Shown: one piece after another, positions 1 through 7,185 of the stretch
Layout: each line of letters opens with the position of its first letter
Position numbering within the stretch: position 1 is the first letter of the stretch
Assembly (NCBI RefSeq): GCF_000308515.1
Contig: NZ_BAFV01000003.1
Span: 62,001 to 126,000 of the forward strand
DNA: 64,000 nt
Direction: 5' to 3'
From: Nocardia carnea NBRC 14403
GTDB taxonomy: Bacteria > Actinomycetota > Actinomycetes > Mycobacteriales > Mycobacteriaceae
Program-made: the position numbers and the translations under genes
The notes under the pieces: generated by a model
The model's input: the letters and a program-made list of their open reading frames with translations, nothing else
What the model was told of the DNA's origin: nothing
The model's database searches: none

Positions 1-282
1 TACCTGTTGGCGAGTCATTCACCGCGGTGGTACGACGGCTCGGGCGGCGTGGTCCGCATGGCGGTGCTGTCAGCATCCACAGCGAGGTCGAACCGATAAC
101 AGTGACGCAGCCGGCACCGACAGTCGACGGTTCTTGTCCGGGTGAAGTCCGGGACCGCGTCCACTCCGTGGGCAGACCGTCGCGGAACCCGCACCGGTAC
201 CCGCCGTGGACGCGGGATACGGCTTGTAGGTCCTAGCCCATATCCGCCCTGGATCTGCTCGGCGGGGCTAGCGTGTGCGTGC
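1..282. other. intergenic, no gene recognised
   Basis: The short open frames here show no family resemblance, no convincing ribosome-binding site and no RNA fold that I recognise. The stretch is most simply the upstream region of the flavoenzyme gene that follows. Confidence 0.5.
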
Positions 283-1458
283 GTGAGCAGCTTCATCGAC
301 TTCCAGAACGAAATCTACCTTCAGGGGATGGGCGGGGCGGTTCCCGAACTGCCGATGACGGCGGGCGGGTTCGAGAGCCGGGCCCGGGAGTTGCTCGACG
401 CGCGCGCCTTCGCCTACGTGGCCGGCAGCGCGTCCAGTGAACGCACTGCCGCCGCGAATCTGGCTGCGTTCGAACGGTTCCGGCTGGTGCCGCGCATGCT
501 GCGCGGTACCAGTGGCCCGGGCGCACGGGATACCGCCGTCGAGGTCCTGGGCACGAAACTCGCCGCGCCGGTGCTCACCGCGCCGGTCGGGGTGCTGGAG
601 TTGCTGCACGAAAAAGGCGAGGTAGTGGTGGCGGGGGTCGCGCAGGAACTCGGGGTGGGCAGTGTGCTGTCCACGGCGTCCTCGTCGACCATCGAGGAAG
701 TCGGTGAGGTGGCGCGGGACTGGTGGTACCAGCTGTACTGGCCGGCCGACGACGAGCTGGCCCGGTCGTTCGTCCAACGGGCCGAGCGGGCCGGTGCGCG
801 GGCGATCGTGGTCACCGTGGATACGCCGTCGCTCGGCTGGCGCCCACGCGACCTCGAGCTCGCTCATCTGCCGTTCCTGCTGGGCAAGGGCATCGCGAAC
901 TACCTGTCGGACCCGGTTTTCCGCGCCAAGCTGCCCGCCCCGCCCGAGGAGAGCGAGGACGCCATGCGGATGGCGATCCTCACCTGGGTGGGTCTGTTCG
1001 GTAACCACACCCTGCGGCCCGCCGACCTGGCCAAACTGCGCGACTGGACCGAACTGCCGATCGCGGTGAAGGGCGTCCTGCACCCCGACGACGCCCGCCT
1101 GGTCGTGGACGCCGGCGCGGACGGGGTCTTGGTGAGCAACCACGGTGGCCGCCAGATCGACAACTCGATCGCCGCACTCGATGCGCTGGGCCCGATCGTC
1201 GCGGCCGTCGGCGACCGCGCCGATGTGCTCTTCGACTCCGGTATCCGGACCGGTTCCGATATCCTCACCGCGCTCGCCCTCGGCGCGAAAGCCGTCTGCT
1301 ACGGCCGCCCCTGGGCCTATGCCCTCGGTATCGCCGGGGCACCCGGAGTCCGGCACGCGCTGCGTTTGCTGCTCGCCGATTTCGATTCCGCCATGGGCCT
1401 GTCCGGCTGCGCCGACCTCGCCGGAATCACCCGGGACCTGCTCGCCGTCCCCCGCTGA
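283..1458 (+). CDS. FMN-dependent alpha-hydroxy acid oxidase, lactate 2-monooxygenase-like
   Basis: This 391-aa protein belongs to the FMN-dependent alpha-hydroxy-acid dehydrogenase family. It probably oxidises L-lactate or a related 2-hydroxy acid; in the lactate 2-monooxygenase subgroup the product is acetate, CO2 and water. Visible signs are the substrate-binding Tyr in AYVAG, the QLYWP motif, SNHGGRQ with the catalytic His near residue 287, and FDSGIRTG for FMN phosphate binding. The GTG start was chosen because the residues after it (FIDFQNEIYLQG) match the usual N-terminus of lactate 2-monooxygenases, and the resulting length matches the family (about 390 aa). A more upstream ATG exists but would add an unconserved Arg-rich extension. 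The exact substrate is inferred. Confidence 0.85.
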   Translation: MSSFIDFQNEIYLQGMGGAVPELPMTAGGFESRARELLDARAFAYVAGSASSERTAAANLAAFERFRLVPRMLRGTSGPGARDTAVEVLGTKLAAPVLTAPVGVLELLHEKGEVVVAGVAQELGVGSVLSTASSSTIEEVGEVARDWWYQLYWPADDELARSFVQRAERAGARAIVVTVDTPSLGWRPRDLELAHLPFLLGKGIANYLSDPVFRAKLPAPPEESEDAMRMAILTWVGLFGNHTLRPADLAKLRDWTELPIAVKGVLHPDDARLVVDAGADGVLVSNHGGRQIDNSIAALDALGPIVAAVGDRADVLFDSGIRTGSDILTALALGAKAVCYGRPWAYALGIAGAPGVRHALRLLLADFDSAMGLSGCADLAGITRDLLAVPR

Positions 1459-1536
1459 ACCCGGGGATCGGTCCCGTCGGGGAGTGCCCGCCGGATTTCG
1501 GTTCCGGCCGGGGGTATCGGTTAACATCGAGGCCCT

Positions 1537-1621
1537 GGAGACGTGGCAGAGCGGCCGAATGCACTCGCCTTGAAAGCGAGAGTCGTGAGAGCGACCGGGG
1601 GTTCAAATCCCTCCGTCTCCG
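1537..1621 (+). tRNA. tRNA-Ser (anticodon UGA)
   Basis: Class II tRNA with acceptor stem GGAGACG/CGTCTCC, anticodon stem CTCGC/GCGAG around loop CTTGAAA (anticodon TGA), a long variable arm and the T-arm core GGTTCAAATCC. CCA is not encoded. TAACAT at 1522-1527 is a plausible -10 element. Confidence 0.96.
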
Positions 1622-1674
1622 CTTTCGCCGTCCATGCGACCGCGGTGCGTCTCGGACGCACCGCGGGCTGCCGG

Positions 1675-1944
1675 TCATGTTCGGTAGATGTCGCGACGAT
1701 GGTTGACGTCGACGACGGTGACCACCATCCGCTTGTCATCGACGCGATAAAGCAGTCGATATGTTCCGCGGCGTGCCGAGAATCGGTCGTCCAACGGCGG
1801 CTGTAGCCGCTTGCCGACGCGATACGGATTCTCGAGCAGAGGGCCGGTCATGAACTCGAAAGCCGCGGTGGCCACTGCTTCGCTCAGCTTCTCGGTCAGC
1901 ATCCGGCGGACGGTCGGGGTCGTCTCCAGCGTGTATTCGGTCAT
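1675..1944 (-). CDS. RelE/ParE-family toxin
   Basis: This 89-aa protein has the size and ending typical of RelE-superfamily mRNA interferases: the run YRLLYRVDD followed by VVTVVDVNHRRDIYR matches the family's last beta strands and C-terminal His-Arg-Asp-Tyr region. Such toxins cut mRNA on the ribosome until bound by their antitoxin. The gene overlaps the end of the upstream antitoxin gene by four bases (ATGA), the normal arrangement for a translationally coupled toxin-antitoxin pair. Activity and ribosome dependence are inferred from the family. Confidence 0.88.
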   Translation of the reverse strand: MTEYTLETTPTVRRMLTEKLSEAVATAAFEFMTGPLLENPYRVGKRLQPPLDDRFSARRGTYRLLYRVDDKRMVVTVVDVNHRRDIYRT

Positions 1945-2231
1945 GCACTGTGGCGCGTCATGGCCCGGCGATTGGCCATGGCCGTCGCCAATTCATCGGC
2001 TGTGACGGTTTCACCGCGCGCCAACTCGGCATCCGAGGCGACCAGTCGCGCGACGGTTTCCGGGTCGGAGAGCACTGCGATCGTCTCCTCGAGAGATTCG
2101 AGATCCTCGACGGCGACGAGCACCGCGGCCGGCTCACCGCGCACCGTGATGGTCACGCGTTCATGCTGGTTCCGAACCCGGCCAACGACCTCGGAAAGGG
2201 TCGCCTTAGCCTCCGCAAGTTTCATAGTCAT
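1941..2231 (-). CDS. Phd/YefM-type antitoxin
   Basis: This antitoxin of about 96 aa is partner to the RelE-like toxin that follows it. The N-terminal half (KLAEAKATLSEVVGRVRNQ, then VTITVRGEPAAVLVAVED) is the Phd/YefM DNA-binding dimer fold, with the usual pattern of a helix, then a strand ending in a 'G.p.Avlv..ed' turn. The acidic, Ala-rich C-terminus should wrap the toxin. It lies first in the operon and probably autorepresses the promoter between itself and the divergent antitoxin at 2291. The start is uncertain: ATGs at 2243, 2231 and 2225 are all in frame. Confidence 0.86.
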   Translation of the reverse strand: MTMKLAEAKATLSEVVGRVRNQHERVTITVRGEPAAVLVAVEDLESLEETIAVLSDPETVARLVASDAELARGETVTADELATAMANRRAMTRHSA

Positions 2232-2290
2232 AAGTGTGACCATTTCCCTGTCGTCGGTCAATTCCCTCCACCTCTGCCTACGCTGGCGAT

Positions 2291-2560
2291 ATGCGAAGGA
2301 TCCGGCAGCGCGAGCTCCGCCACGGCAGCGACGAGATCCTCGCCGCGGTCGAACGCGGCGAGAGCTTCGTGATCACCCAGAAAGGAAATCCGGTCGCTGA
2401 GTTGACGCCGGTAACCCGGCGACGCTTCGTGCCGGTCGCCGAACTCGCCCGCACGTCCGCCCACCTGCCACGCATCGACTACGCCGAAGGGCGTGCAACG
2501 GCGGATTCGCTTATCGATCAGGAAGTGACCGGCGGCGACGCCACGGACCAGCCATGGTGA
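2291..2560 (+). CDS. orphan prevent-host-death (Phd/VapB-like) antitoxin
   Basis: This 89-aa protein looks like an actinobacterial prevent-host-death antitoxin. It has an N-terminal RQRELRHGSDEILAAVERGE helix segment, then SFVITQKGNPVAELTPV, the conserved 'v..rGkPvA.l.P' strand. In known loci a VapC PIN-domain toxin starts within a few bases of the antitoxin stop. Here the only frame that follows encodes about 25 residues without a PIN motif before the next gene. It is divergent from the RelE operon and shares its 60-bp promoter region. It is probably a remnant or a solitary regulator. Confidence 0.8.
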   Translation: MRRIRQRELRHGSDEILAAVERGESFVITQKGNPVAELTPVTRRRFVPVAELARTSAHLPRIDYAEGRATADSLIDQEVTGGDATDQPW

Positions 2561-2627
2561 TGAGAACGATCCCGGCTCAGCGTGCGCATCAGCATAGTTG
2601 GGTGGTCGGTTGCGTACGGTGGGACCC

Positions 2628-3242
2628 GTGACAGAAACGAGCGACGAAACCCCTGGTCCGGGCTCCGTGCCGGAGCCGGTGCGGTGGCCCGCTGTGCTCA
2701 CCTGGCGCTCCCACGACTCCACCCGGATGGAATCGGTACGCGTAACCCTCAACGGCAACCGGATCCGGGCCGGCGGCCGCATCATCGGTGGGGGTTGCGG
2801 GGAGCATCCCGCGTTCAGCGCCTCCTATGACCTGGTCACCGACGAGAACGGGGCCACCAGACGGCTGTCGCTGCGAAGTACGACCGCGGCCGGGGAACGG
2901 CATGCGTCGATCGCGCGCGACGAGGAGAACTATTGGCTCATCGACGCCACCGGCGCCCATGTCCGATCGACGTTCGGTGGGGCGCTGGATGCCGATGTGG
3001 TGCTGAGCCCGTTCTTCAATACGCTGCCGATCCGGCGTTTCGGTCTGCAGCACGCGATGGAGGATGTCCAGGTTCCCGTGGTCTATGTGGGGCTGCCGGA
3101 TCTGACGGTGCAGGAAGCCGATCTCACCTACAGCAGCGCGGGCGACGGGATCAGTGTGCTTTCGCCGGTGTCCAGTGCGACACTCACCGTCGATCCGGAC
3201 GGTTTCGTCCTGGACTATCCGGGTTTGGCCGAGCGGATCTGA
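2628..3242 (+). CDS. putative glycolipid-binding family protein
   Basis: This protein of about 204 aa matches the putative glycolipid-binding family (Pfam Glycolipid_bind, formerly DUF1089) in overall pattern. It has an N-terminal W-x-S-HDSTRMESVRV strand and GRIIGGGCGEHPAFSASYDL, where the family has its R/G...Y-x-L segment. It then has SPFFNTLPIRRFGL, very close to the family signature 'sPftNtLPIRRl.l', and a C-terminal VDPDGFVLDYPGLAERI. No signal peptide or membrane helix is visible. The GTG at 2628 was preferred to the upstream TTG because the N-terminus then starts just before a Pro/Glu-rich linker. The ligand has not been shown by anything in the sequence. Confidence 0.75.
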   Translation: MTETSDETPGPGSVPEPVRWPAVLTWRSHDSTRMESVRVTLNGNRIRAGGRIIGGGCGEHPAFSASYDLVTDENGATRRLSLRSTTAAGERHASIARDEENYWLIDATGAHVRSTFGGALDADVVLSPFFNTLPIRRFGLQHAMEDVQVPVVYVGLPDLTVQEADLTYSSAGDGISVLSPVSSATLTVDPDGFVLDYPGLAERI

Positions 3243-3293
3243 TCGCTCGGCTCTGACTCGGCCGGGTGCCGACGCGTCTCGCCGAACGGCGGG

Positions 3294-4262
3294 TCAATTC
3301 GGCTCCGCCCCGGTGCCGAGGCGGGTGATCACGCCGCCCGTCCGGCCGGCGTCCCGCAGCTTCTCCAGCCAGCCCGGCGCACCCGGCTCGGTATCGGTGA
3401 TTTCCCAGCGTTGCGCGGATTCGTAACGTTGCCGCGCCGCGTGCCCGGCGGCGGTGAGCTCGTCGAGTGAGGTCTGCGCGCTCAGCGCCTCCCGGGCTTC
3501 GGTGAGGGCGGTGAGTGTTTCGTCGAGTACCGCGAGCAGCGCGTCGGAGTTCGGTTCGCAGATCGCGCGCACCAGGCCGGGCGCGGTTGCCGCGACCCGG
3601 GTGCCGTCGCGGAAGGAACCCGCCGCCAGCCCCAGTGCGAGATCGCCGCCGCGTGCCCCGGCCACCGCCAGCGCTTCGGCCAGCACATGCGGCAGATGCG
3701 AGATCCGTGCGACGGCGCGGTCGTGCTCCGAGGCCGTCACCGGGACCACCACCGACCCGCAGTCCAGAGCCAGCCGCGTGACCCGGGTCCAGGCGTACGG
3801 GTCGGTACCCGGATCGACGCCCACCGCCCAGGCGGCGCCCCGGAACAGGCCGGGATCGGTGGCCTGCCAACCCGATTCGGCGGTGCCTGCCATCGGATGC
3901 CCGCCCACATAGCGTTCTTGCAGGCCGTACCGGCGCACCGCGGCCGCGACCGGGGATTTCACACTCACCACATCCGTGAGGGGGCACTGCGGCGCGTACT
4001 GCGCGATCGCGTCCAGCATCGGATTGACCGCCGGCATCGGCACGGCCACCACGATCAGGGCATCGGTTTCGGCGGCGCGGCCCAGTACCGCCGGGAGGTC
4101 ACCGGAGACGTCGAAACCTGCTTCCTGGGCGGCCGCCACGCCCGGCGCCGATCGGTTGTATCCCCAGCCGGTGTAGCCCGCCGCGGCCGCTGCACGCAGC
4201 AGCGATCCGCCGATCAAACCCGTCCCGAGAACACAGAGCGCCGTATGGTTGTCAGCCGTCAC
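3294..4262 (-). CDS. tyrA: prephenate dehydrogenase
   Basis: TyrA converts prephenate to 4-hydroxyphenylpyruvate with NAD+, the committed step to tyrosine. The 322-aa product opens with the Rossmann motif GTGLIGGS (residues 13-20). It carries VSVKSPV, then GGHPMAGTAESGW with the conserved His-Pro-Met-Ala-Gly substrate segment, and SHLPHVLAEAL in the dimerisation domain. No chorismate mutase or ACT domain is fused. The GTG at 4262 is chosen because it places the nucleotide-binding strand close to the N-terminus; upstream ATGs would overlap the divergent gene. It lies head-to-head with the tadA pair, as its M. tuberculosis homologue does (recalled synteny). Confidence 0.93.
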   Translation of the reverse strand: MTADNHTALCVLGTGLIGGSLLRAAAAAGYTGWGYNRSAPGVAAAQEAGFDVSGDLPAVLGRAAETDALIVVAVPMPAVNPMLDAIAQYAPQCPLTDVVSVKSPVAAAVRRYGLQERYVGGHPMAGTAESGWQATDPGLFRGAAWAVGVDPGTDPYAWTRVTRLALDCGSVVVPVTASEHDRAVARISHLPHVLAEALAVAGARGGDLALGLAAGSFRDGTRVAATAPGLVRAICEPNSDALLAVLDETLTALTEAREALSAQTSLDELTAAGHAARQRYESAQRWEITDTEPGAPGWLEKLRDAGRTGGVITRLGTGAEPN

Positions 4263-4320
4263 CGGAACAGATTCGCATACGAGTTCATCTAACGGGCTCC
4301 AGCCGACTACCGTTGCGCCC

Positions 4321-4860
4321 ATGGCAGCACAGCGCTCGGGCACGAACAGGGCGACGTCGGACGATTACGACGACGTCGAGGGGTTCGCGGTGGCCGTTGT
4401 CCGGGAAGACGGTACATGGAAATGCAGTCCGCTGACCACGGCCGCGCTCACCACACTGTCCGCCGCGGAGAACGAGCTCAAAGCACTCCGCTCATCCGGT
4501 GCGGTTTTCGGACTCCTGGACGTCGACGACGAGTTCTTCATCGTGGTCCGACCGGCTCCCAGCGGCACACAGCTGCTGGTGTCGGACGCGACCGCGGCGA
4601 TCGACTACGACATCGCGGCCGATGTCCTGGAGAAACTGCATATCGAGATCCCCGATATCGACCCCGACGATCTGGACGATACCGAGCCGTGGGAGGAAGG
4701 TGACCTCGGCATTCTGGCCGATCTGGGTCTCCCCGAACCGGTATTCAGTGTGATCCTCGCCGAAACCGACCTCTACCCGGACGAGCAGCTCTCGATGATC
4801 GCCGAACGGCTCGGGTTCGCCTCGGAGTTCTCCGCGGTGCTCGACAAACTGCCACGTTGA
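4321..4860 (+). CDS. tRNA adenosine deaminase-associated protein
   Basis: This 179-aa acidic protein is of the family always found upstream of tadA in actinobacteria. Visible features are the YDDVEGFAVAVVREDG start, LRSSGAVFGLLDVDDEFF, and a strongly acidic middle (IPDIDPDDLDDTEPWEEGD), followed by a helical C-terminus. The ATG is at the boundary of the divergent tyrA promoter region. The stop codon is separated from the tadA GTG by one base, so the two are almost certainly co-translated. The molecular function is unknown; partnership with TadA is inferred from conserved gene order alone. Confidence 0.85.
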   Translation: MAAQRSGTNRATSDDYDDVEGFAVAVVREDGTWKCSPLTTAALTTLSAAENELKALRSSGAVFGLLDVDDEFFIVVRPAPSGTQLLVSDATAAIDYDIAADVLEKLHIEIPDIDPDDLDDTEPWEEGDLGILADLGLPEPVFSVILAETDLYPDEQLSMIAERLGFASEFSAVLDKLPR

Positions 4861-4861
4861 G

Positions 4862-5335
4862 GTGAGCGGCCCGCTCTCCGACGCCGATATGGTGCGGGCG
4901 GCGCTGGCCGTCGCCGGCACCGCCGATCCGCGTGACGTACCGGTCGGCGCGGTGGTGTTCGACAGCGCGGGCCGCGAACTGGCCCGCGCCGCCAACGCGC
5001 GCGAAGCCACCGGCGACCCCACCGCGCACGCCGAGGTACTGGCGCTGCGCCGGGCCGCGGCGGTTCACGGTGACGGCTGGCGGCTCACCGGAACGACCCT
5101 GGCGGTGACTCTCGAACCGTGCACGATGTGCGCCGGCGCGTTGGTCGCGGCACGGGTGGATCGGCTGCTGTTCGGCGCGTGGGAACCCAAGACGGGTGCG
5201 GTGGGGTCGCTGTGGGATGTGGTCCGCGACCGCCGTCTCAACCATCGCCCCCAGGTCCGTGGGGGGATCCTGGAGGGCGAATGCGCGGCGGTCCTCGATG
5301 CGTTCTTTCGCTCCCAGCGTCGAGCCGGGACGTAA
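4862..5335 (+). CDS. tadA: tRNA adenosine(34) deaminase
   Basis: TadA deaminates A34 to inosine in tRNA-Arg(ACG), letting it read CGU, CGC and CGA; that tRNA gene is itself in this window (12947-13019). The 157-aa protein has the zinc-dependent deaminase core: HAEV (residues 56-59, His ligand and catalytic Glu) and PCTMC (Cys 87 and 90 as zinc ligands). The length is normal. The GTG start follows the preceding stop by one base. A role as a free cytidine or guanine deaminase is less likely given the tRNA-deaminase-associated gene upstream. Confidence 0.93.
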   Translation: MSGPLSDADMVRAALAVAGTADPRDVPVGAVVFDSAGRELARAANAREATGDPTAHAEVLALRRAAAVHGDGWRLTGTTLAVTLEPCTMCAGALVAARVDRLLFGAWEPKTGAVGSLWDVVRDRRLNHRPQVRGGILEGECAAVLDAFFRSQRRAGT

Positions 5336-5391
5336 GCGCAGGTCGAGGCCCGATTTAGAGGATCGGCAACCGGTCCGGTATTGTGACGGGC

Positions 5392-5479
5392 GGTGGCGTG
5401 TCCGAGCGGCCTAAGGAGCACGCCTCGAAAGCGTGTGAGGGGTAACCCCCCTCCGAGGGTTCAAATCCCTCCGCCACCG
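5392..5479 (+). tRNA. tRNA-Ser (anticodon CGA)
   Basis: Class II tRNA with acceptor stem GGTGGCG/CGCCACC, anticodon stem CACGC/GCGTG around CTCGAAA (anticodon CGA), a long variable arm and GGTTCAAATCC in the T-arm. CCA is encoded (5480-5482). TATTGT at 5379-5384 could serve as the -10 element. Confidence 0.96.
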
Positions 5480-5483
5480 CCAC

Positions 5484-5519
5484 AACCTCTGATCCGGGAA
5501 ACCGGGTCAGAGGTTTTTT
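5484..5519 (+). terminator. intrinsic terminator of tRNA-Ser(CGA)
   Basis: A 12-bp stem (CCTCTGATCCGG with CCGGGTCAGAGG, one G-U pair) and a four-base loop are followed by six T residues. It starts right after the tRNA 3' end. It also ends exactly where the convergent reductase gene stops. Confidence 0.9.
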
Positions 5520-6319
5520 CATGCTTCGGTGAGGTCCGCCGTTATCGCTCGGTGGGCTCGCGGCGCCTGATGGCGCTCGAGATGTAGGGAACATGTGGGG
5601 TTCACCCGGGGCAGGACGCGGGCCGCGGTTTCCTGCATCGGTAGAGGGCCGCAGACGTAGACGGCGGTACCCGGGTGTGCGCGGGCGAGTAGTTCGGCCA
5701 TATCCGGGCTGCCGAATTCGTCGTCGGGCCGGATCTCGGCGTCGGGAAACTGGTCTCGGAACGGCATGGAGTCGGCGGAGCGGCCGGTGTAGATCAGTGT
5801 GCCCCGCCGCCCCGCCGCCCGTGCCATCGGCAGAAGCGCGGTGATGCCCATACCGCCGGCAATGAAGAGGTAGTTGTCGGCGTCGACGAACGGGTAGGTG
5901 TGGCGGGGGCCGTGAACGCGGAGAACATCGCCGCTGCGGAGGTTTTCGTGGATTTCGATCGAGCCGCCGTTACCGTGCGGCATGAGCCGTACGGCGATCC
6001 GGTAGGCGGAGCGGTCGCGTGGATTCCCGCACAGCGAGTATTGCCGCTGCCGGCCGGAGGGGAGGAAGAGATCGAGGTGGGCCCCGGGAAGCCAGGCCGG
6101 TAAGGGATCTCCCTCAGGGTCGACCAGGACAACGGCGACCACATCGGCTGTTTCCCGCTGGATGGCGGCAACGACGAGCCGGCGGTTGAAGCCGCTGTGC
6201 CAGAGCATTTTCGACCGCGGCAGCACCGTTGTCGGCCGATGCGTCACGAATATCGATCGGCAGGCATCCACTGCCGCGCCGATCATCTGTAGGCCGCGAG
6301 CCGGCGCCTGGGTGCCCAT
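5519..6319 (-). CDS. PDR-type flavin oxidoreductase, C-terminal ferredoxin domain missing
   Basis: This protein of about 266 aa resembles the reductase component of Rieske/P450-type oxygenases (phthalate dioxygenase reductase family). It carries the flavin motif RQYSLCGNP, the NAD-site motif GGMGITALLPMARAA, and VYVCGPLPMQ, then LHLER. In full-length members LHLER leads into a 2Fe-2S ferredoxin domain of about 80 residues with four Cys. Here the frame ends about 18 residues later with no Cys cluster, directly against the terminator of tRNA-Ser(CGA). It is either a genuine two-domain reductase using a separate ferredoxin or a gene truncated by rearrangement at the tRNA. It is divergent from a TetR gene. 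The start is uncertain (ATG 6319 or 6286; TTG 6367). Confidence 0.78.
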   Translation of the reverse strand: MGTQAPARGLQMIGAAVDACRSIFVTHRPTTVLPRSKMLWHSGFNRRLVVAAIQRETADVVAVVLVDPEGDPLPAWLPGAHLDLFLPSGRQRQYSLCGNPRDRSAYRIAVRLMPHGNGGSIEIHENLRSGDVLRVHGPRHTYPFVDADNYLFIAGGMGITALLPMARAAGRRGTLIYTGRSADSMPFRDQFPDAEIRPDDEFGSPDMAELLARAHPGTAVYVCGPLPMQETAARVLPRVNPTCSLHLERHQAPRAHRAITADLTEA

Positions 6320-6424
6320 CAGCTGTGCCCCGATAGTCGGGGCGGAAGGTACACCAGCGAGAAACAAGCGGCTGCTTGGGTGGTCTGCACCATTCGGCGA
6401 ATCTACACGGCAACATAATTAATG

Positions 6425-6442
6425 GCAATGTTGCAATATTGC
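6425..6442. promoter_or_regulatory. palindromic AT-rich element between divergent reductase and TetR genes
   Basis: A perfect 10-bp palindrome, GCAATATTGC (6433-6442), is overlapped by the related GCAATGTTGC (6425-6434). It lies between two divergent genes, as a TetR operator would. Binding is inferred. Confidence 0.4.
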
Positions 6443-6450
6443 GAGTGCAG

Positions 6451-6486
6451 GATAGGCGTTTGCGTCCTGGCCGATAGGTGTTTGCG
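6451..6486. promoter_or_regulatory. direct repeat GATAGGYGTTTGCG, 22-bp period, upstream of TetR
   Basis: GATAGGCGTTTGCG at 6451 and GATAGGTGTTTGCG at 6473 differ at one base and are 22 bp apart, about two helix turns, so both face the same side of the DNA. The second copy ends about 28 bp before the tetR start. A regulator site is likely but unproven. Confidence 0.45.
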
Positions 6487-6514
6487 CCGACGGCGCTCTT
6501 GCTAGCGTTAACCC

Positions 6515-7120
6515 ATGTCCGCCGCGTACACATCGTCCCCAGGGCTGCAAGACGGTATCGAAGCCCGCATTCTGGACGCGGCGTTGATCAGATTCGGCGA
6601 GTTCGGGGTCAAGAAGACCACCATCGAAGACATCGCCCGCCAGGCCGGAGTCGACCGCGTCACCATCTACCGCCGCGTCGGCTCACGCGACGATGTGGTC
6701 CAGGCCGTGGTCAGTCGCGAGGTGGCCGCGGTACTCACCGAGGTCGATGCGATCTCCACCCGCCACCAACGCCTCGACGATATGATCGCCGATATTTTCG
6801 TCACCATCATCACCCGATGGCGCGAACACGTTCTCGTCCGGCGCATGCTCGACGTGGAACCGGAGCGAATCCTGGAAAAACTCACCATCGAGGGTGGTCC
6901 GGTATTCGCGATGTCGGTCGCCGCCGCCCACACCGCCCTGTGCCGCGCCGCGGACTCCGGCCTGCTCGTCGAACCGGCCGACCTGCTCACTCGCGCGGAA
7001 CTGGTGTGCCGAGTGGTGCATTCGTTCATCCTCTGCCCCTCCGGCCTGGTCCCGCTGGAGTCCGACGAACAACTCGGCGAATTCGCCCGCACCTACGTGG
7101 TCCCCATGGTCACCGGCTGA
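6515..7120 (+). CDS. TetR/AcrR-family transcriptional regulator
   Basis: This 201-aa regulator has the canonical N-terminal helix-turn-helix: ILDAALIRFGEFGVKKTTIEDIARQAGVDRVTIYRRVGSRDD compressed into residues of about 19-60, with the TIYRR recognition helix. The C-terminal ligand domain is helical and not assignable to a ligand. It sits between a divergent oxidoreductase and a downstream SDR and transporter, so it probably controls this small catabolic or uptake cluster. The likely operators are the repeats at 6425-6486. The SDR follows after 65 bp and may be co-transcribed. Confidence 0.9.
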   Translation: MSAAYTSSPGLQDGIEARILDAALIRFGEFGVKKTTIEDIARQAGVDRVTIYRRVGSRDDVVQAVVSREVAAVLTEVDAISTRHQRLDDMIADIFVTIITRWREHVLVRRMLDVEPERILEKLTIEGGPVFAMSVAAAHTALCRAADSGLLVEPADLLTRAELVCRVVHSFILCPSGLVPLESDEQLGEFARTYVVPMVTG

Positions 7121-7185
7121 TCCTGTACCGCACGCCACGAATTGCCGTGAGCTACGGCCCCGAAACAGTTTTGGAAGGAATCGGT

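Noticed and set aside
2554..2631. possible VapC toxin after the orphan antitoxin
   Set aside because: The frame starting ATGGTGATGAGA ends after about 25 codons and has no PIN-domain acidic motif.
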